Assembly: GCA_029976075.1 (NCBI GenBank)
Contig: JARKNW010000057.1
Span: forward strand, 124,001 to 188,000
Reading direction: 5' to 3'
Origin: Pleomorphomonas sp.
GTDB lineage: Bacteria > Pseudomonadota > Alphaproteobacteria > Rhizobiales > Pleomorphomonadaceae
DNA: 64,000 nt
Shown: positions 61,775 to 64,000 of the stretch, one piece after another
Layout: each line of letters opens with the position of its first letter
Numbering within the stretch: position 1 is the stretch's first letter
The notes under the pieces: model-generated
Database searches by the model: none
What the model was told of the DNA's origin: nothing
What the model saw: only the letters and a program-made list of their open reading frames with translations
Made by a program: the position numbers and the translations under genes

Positions 61775-62653
61775 ATGAGCGCGTCCGCCATCGAGACCCT
61801 GAACGCCCATCTCGACCGTATTGCCGGGCTCTTGGAACGCTTGTCGCCGCCCCTCATCCAAACACCGGACTTCGCGGCAGCCGACGCCTTCGTTTTCATT
61901 GCCGAACCGTCGTCGCTGCAAGCGGTCGCCCGGGTCAACCGTGTCGAGATCGGGCTTCTCAAGGGAATCGACCGCAACCGCGACATGATTGTCGCCAACA
62001 CAGAACGCTTTGCCCGCGGCTTACCCGCCAACAACGTCCTGCTCTGGGGCGCGCGGGGCATGGGAAAATCGTCTCTGGTAAAGGCCGCCCAGGCTGAGGT
62101 GAACAAGCGCCTCGCCGGTCGGCCGGACTTCACGCCGCTCAAGCTGATCGAGATTCATCGCGAGGATATCGAAAGCTTGCCCCTTCTGATGAAGATCCTG
62201 CGCGATAGCAGCCATCGCTTCGTTCTCTTTTGTGACGACCTCTCCTTCGACCACGGAGATACGTCCTACAAGTCACTCAAGGCTGTGTTGGAAGGTGGTA
62301 TCGAGGGGCGACCCGATAACGTCGTGTTCTATGCTACGTCCAACCGACGCCATCTGCTGCCGCGAGACATGATGGAAAACGAGCGCGCCACAGCGATCAA
62401 CCCTGGCGAGGCGGTCGAGGAAAAGGTATCGCTCTCAGACCGCTTCGGTCTCTGGGTCGGCTTTCACAACTGTTCGCAAGATGAGTACCTGGACATGGTG
62501 CAAGGATATGTTGCGGCTCTAGAACTCGATATCGATCCCGAGCGTCTCCGTGCGGAAGCGCTCGAATGGGAGCGGACGCGTGGCGCAAGATCAGGACGCG
62601 TTGCCTGGCAATATGTTCAGGACTTGGCTGGCCGACTGCAGCTTGGTGACTAG
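61775..62653 (+). CDS. DUF815 AAA+ ATPase
   Basis: 292 residues. Walker A is LLWGARGMGKSSLVKA near residue 96, Walker B FVLFCDDLSF near 152; the sensor region VVFYATSNRRHLLPRDMMENE is typical of DUF815 proteins. Cytoplasmic ATPase of unknown role, widely conserved. ATG at 61775 with TGGAGA in front was preferred to a TTG at 61754. Confidence 0.93.
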   Translation: MSASAIETLNAHLDRIAGLLERLSPPLIQTPDFAAADAFVFIAEPSSLQAVARVNRVEIGLLKGIDRNRDMIVANTERFARGLPANNVLLWGARGMGKSSLVKAAQAEVNKRLAGRPDFTPLKLIEIHREDIESLPLLMKILRDSSHRFVLFCDDLSFDHGDTSYKSLKAVLEGGIEGRPDNVVFYATSNRRHLLPRDMMENERATAINPGEAVEEKVSLSDRFGLWVGFHNCSQDEYLDMVQGYVAALELDIDPERLRAEALEWERTRGARSGRVAWQYVQDLAGRLQLGD

Positions 62654-62681
62654 AAGCGCGCTGCCGCGGGAGGAAGGGGAA

Positions 62682-63164
62682 ATGATGAAGCGTGTCTTGG
62701 CAATGGGCGCCCTCATCCTGCTCGCAGGATGTGTATCGACGCCGGTGCCGATCATCCACAAGACCGGATCGAGCTTCGCGGAACGACAGACCGTGGCTGA
62801 CCAATGTCGCATCGAGTCGCTTGAGAAGATCCCCCAGGCCTTGGTCACGGAGTTCCATCCTCCCCACTATAGCCCAGGCTTCACCGAGTGCAGAGAAGAC
62901 CCGATGAGCGGTCGCCGCTATTGTCGAGAGACAGGTGGCTTCTTTTATCCCGGCAGCAGCCGGACGCGCGACGTAAACGCCGAACTGCGGGAACGTTATA
63001 TCGGTAGTTGCCTGCACCGCTCCGGCTTCGAAGTCATCGCCAAGCCAATTTGCGGAAGCGATGCGGAAGGTGCCTATCTGGCCAGCCGTGACAACCAGGC
63101 GCCAGCGGCCTCGCTTGCCTGCGTGACGGATGACGAGCGCATCATCCCACGCGATTGGCGTTGA
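62682..63164 (+). CDS. Small lipoprotein, hypothetical
   Basis: 160 residues. A lipoprotein signal peptide ends in LILLAGCVST, so the mature N-terminus is Cys about 17. The rest is a periplasmic domain with six further cysteines (DQC, TEC, RYC, SCL, PIC, LAC), likely disulfide-bonded. The family is not recognised. The ribosome site is GGGAGGAAGGGG. It lies 28 bases downstream of the DUF815 gene and converges on the NlpD-like gene. Confidence 0.75.
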   Translation: MMKRVLAMGALILLAGCVSTPVPIIHKTGSSFAERQTVADQCRIESLEKIPQALVTEFHPPHYSPGFTECREDPMSGRRYCRETGGFFYPGSSRTRDVNAELRERYIGSCLHRSGFEVIAKPICGSDAEGAYLASRDNQAPAASLACVTDDERIIPRDWR

Positions 63165-63173
63165 AAAACCGGA

Positions 63174-63201
63174 CAAAAAACCGGCGGCCAAGCCGCCGGT
63201 T
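63174..63201 (-). terminator. Intrinsic terminator of the NlpD-like gene
   Basis: Perfect 10-bp stem AACCGGCGGC / GCCGCCGGTT with a three-base loop, followed on the minus strand by TTTT-rich sequence (T-run at 63175-63180). It ends the gene at 63233. Confidence 0.82.
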
Positions 63202-63232
63202 AGAGACATGTGCTGTCTTTGACCGCGAACTA

Positions 63233-64000
63233 TCAGCCGCTGAGATAGGGCAGCGGATCAACAGGCCTGTTGCCATTGCGAATCTCGAAGTGCAACTGCG
63301 GGCGGCTGACATTGCCCGTGGCGCCAACCTTGGCGATGGTCTGGCCGCGCAGAATATTGTCGCCACGCTGCACCAACACCTCGCTGGCATGAGCGTAGGC
63401 AGACACGAATCCGTTCGGGTGCTTGACCAGAACCAGATTGCCGAACCCCTTTAGCTCATTGCCGGCATAAATCACCTGGCCGCCTTCGGCCGCCTTGATG
63501 GGCGTGCCTTCCGGCACCTCGATGTTGATTCCATCGTTCCTTTCGCCGCCCGGTTTCACACCGAAGGCGGAAATCACACGTCCGCGCACCGGCCAACGGA
63601 AACTGCCATCTGCGGCGCTTTCAACACCGGTAGAAGCGGGGGTGGCATCCTTGACGCTGGGCTGAGCCTGATTGGGGGCAAGCGCTGCCACCTGCTGGCT
63701 GGCCTGCGGAACTGGCTTGTTCCCAGCCGGCGGCAACAGAGCGGGCTTGGCGTCGGTAGCCGTCGTCGAGGTCGGGGTTGCCATCGCAACCGTGGTTGTG
63801 GCGGGAGCCGCCGGCTTGGCAGGGGCCGCTGCGGCGACTTCGTTCGACACCGATCTGGGCACCGGGGGCTTCGTTGGCGGCAACTGGCCGAGGACTTGCG
63901 GACCGGGCGCAGTGGCAGACGCCGAAGCGGCCATCGCTGGCGACGCAGTTGGGGTGGCGGCGGCGGTATTCTGCTGCCCGTAAGCGGGAATGACAATGTT
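63233..64000 (-). CDS. NlpD-like LysM/M23 protein (partial, 5' end beyond the window)
   Basis: 256 residues are visible and the frame is open to the right edge. The most distal residues (NIVIPAYGQQN) look like the end of a LysM repeat. A long Pro/Ala/Thr-rich linker (about 20-125) precedes a C-terminal LytM/M23 domain. The domain reads GINIEVPEGTPIKAAEGGQVIYAGNELKGFGNLVLVKH-like in segments and has HFEIRNGNRPVDPLPYL at the end, but its first zinc-ligand motif is degenerate (NDGIN in place of HxGxD). As in E. coli NlpD this suggests an amidase activator rather than a peptidase. Confidence 0.88.
   Translation of the reverse strand, partial: NIVIPAYGQQNTAAATPTASPAMAASASATAPGPQVLGQLPPTKPPVPRSVSNEVAAAAPAKPAAPATTTVAMATPTSTTATDAKPALLPPAGNKPVPQASQQVAALAPNQAQPSVKDATPASTGVESAADGSFRWPVRGRVISAFGVKPGGERNDGINIEVPEGTPIKAAEGGQVIYAGNELKGFGNLVLVKHPNGFVSAYAHASEVLVQRGDNILRGQTIAKVGATGNVSRPQLHFEIRNGNRPVDPLPYLSG

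Overview
The window (about 62-63% G+C by eye, GGAG-type ribosome sites, many short overlaps) looks like chromosomal DNA of an alphaproteobacterium, most likely order Hyphomicrobiales/Rhizobiales. Pointers are an ExoR-like Sel1 regulator, the rpoZ-rsh-acpS-lepB-rnc-era block, the secDF/Mth938/squalene-synthase-like block, a GTTC-N7-GTTC LexA box and a hup/hyp operon in the order known from Rhizobium leguminosarum. A genus cannot be fixed from the sequence alone. No rRNA, tRNA, IS element, prophage or CRISPR array was recognised.

Layout. 1-4.5 kb: end of an unknown gene, a Cys-rich DUF6455 gene with an FNR-type box upstream, glycerol catabolism (glpK, glpD) and an Lrp regulator. 4.6-7.5 kb: aromatic aminotransferase and a ThDP enzyme, divergent from Lrp. 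7.5-19.2 kb: mixed accessory metabolism and regulators (EamA exporter/IclR, an AlpA-like protein, purC, deoxyribonucleotidase, DUF2585, GNAT, NudK/DUF4406, DeoR, nitrilase, YgiD, LacI). 19.3-25.3 kb: conserved housekeeping block era-rnc-lepB-acpS-rsh-rpoZ on the minus strand. 25.8-33.2 kb: NYN protein, type-5 uracil-DNA glycosylase, dnaE, a small SOS-controlled membrane protein, xth and exoR. 33.2-35.9 kb: an AT-rich gene-poor patch, then selO and an ArsC-like gene.

36.1-49.6 kb is one long plus-strand operon: a Tat-exported [NiFe] uptake hydrogenase with its cytochrome b (hupSLC) followed by maturation genes hupDFGHIJK and hypABFCDE. The small subunit carries the six-cysteine set of oxygen-tolerant group 1d enzymes. 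Neither a hupE nickel permease nor a dedicated regulator is in the cluster.

49.9-57.2 kb, same strand: a six-gene complex-I/hydrogenase-4-like module (hyfB, C, E, F, G, I). Its large subunit has Ser-Gly-Asp-Ser where [NiFe] enzymes have Cys-x-x-Cys, so it should not be a hydrogenase; it fits the poorly understood energy-converting-hydrogenase-related (Ehr) complexes and has no ferredoxin-like subunit. This is the best candidate for an undescribed system here. It abuts, convergently, two minus-strand genes whose mitochondrial relatives (NDUFAF6, NDUFAF3) are complex I assembly factors, and then secF-secD-yajC. The window ends with a DUF815 ATPase, a small lipoprotein and a truncated NlpD-like LysM/M23 gene.

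The second item worth attention is the 101-residue membrane protein at 30989-31294, preceded by a perfect alphaproteobacterial LexA operator set just downstream of a -35 element: a candidate SOS-induced division inhibitor or similar.
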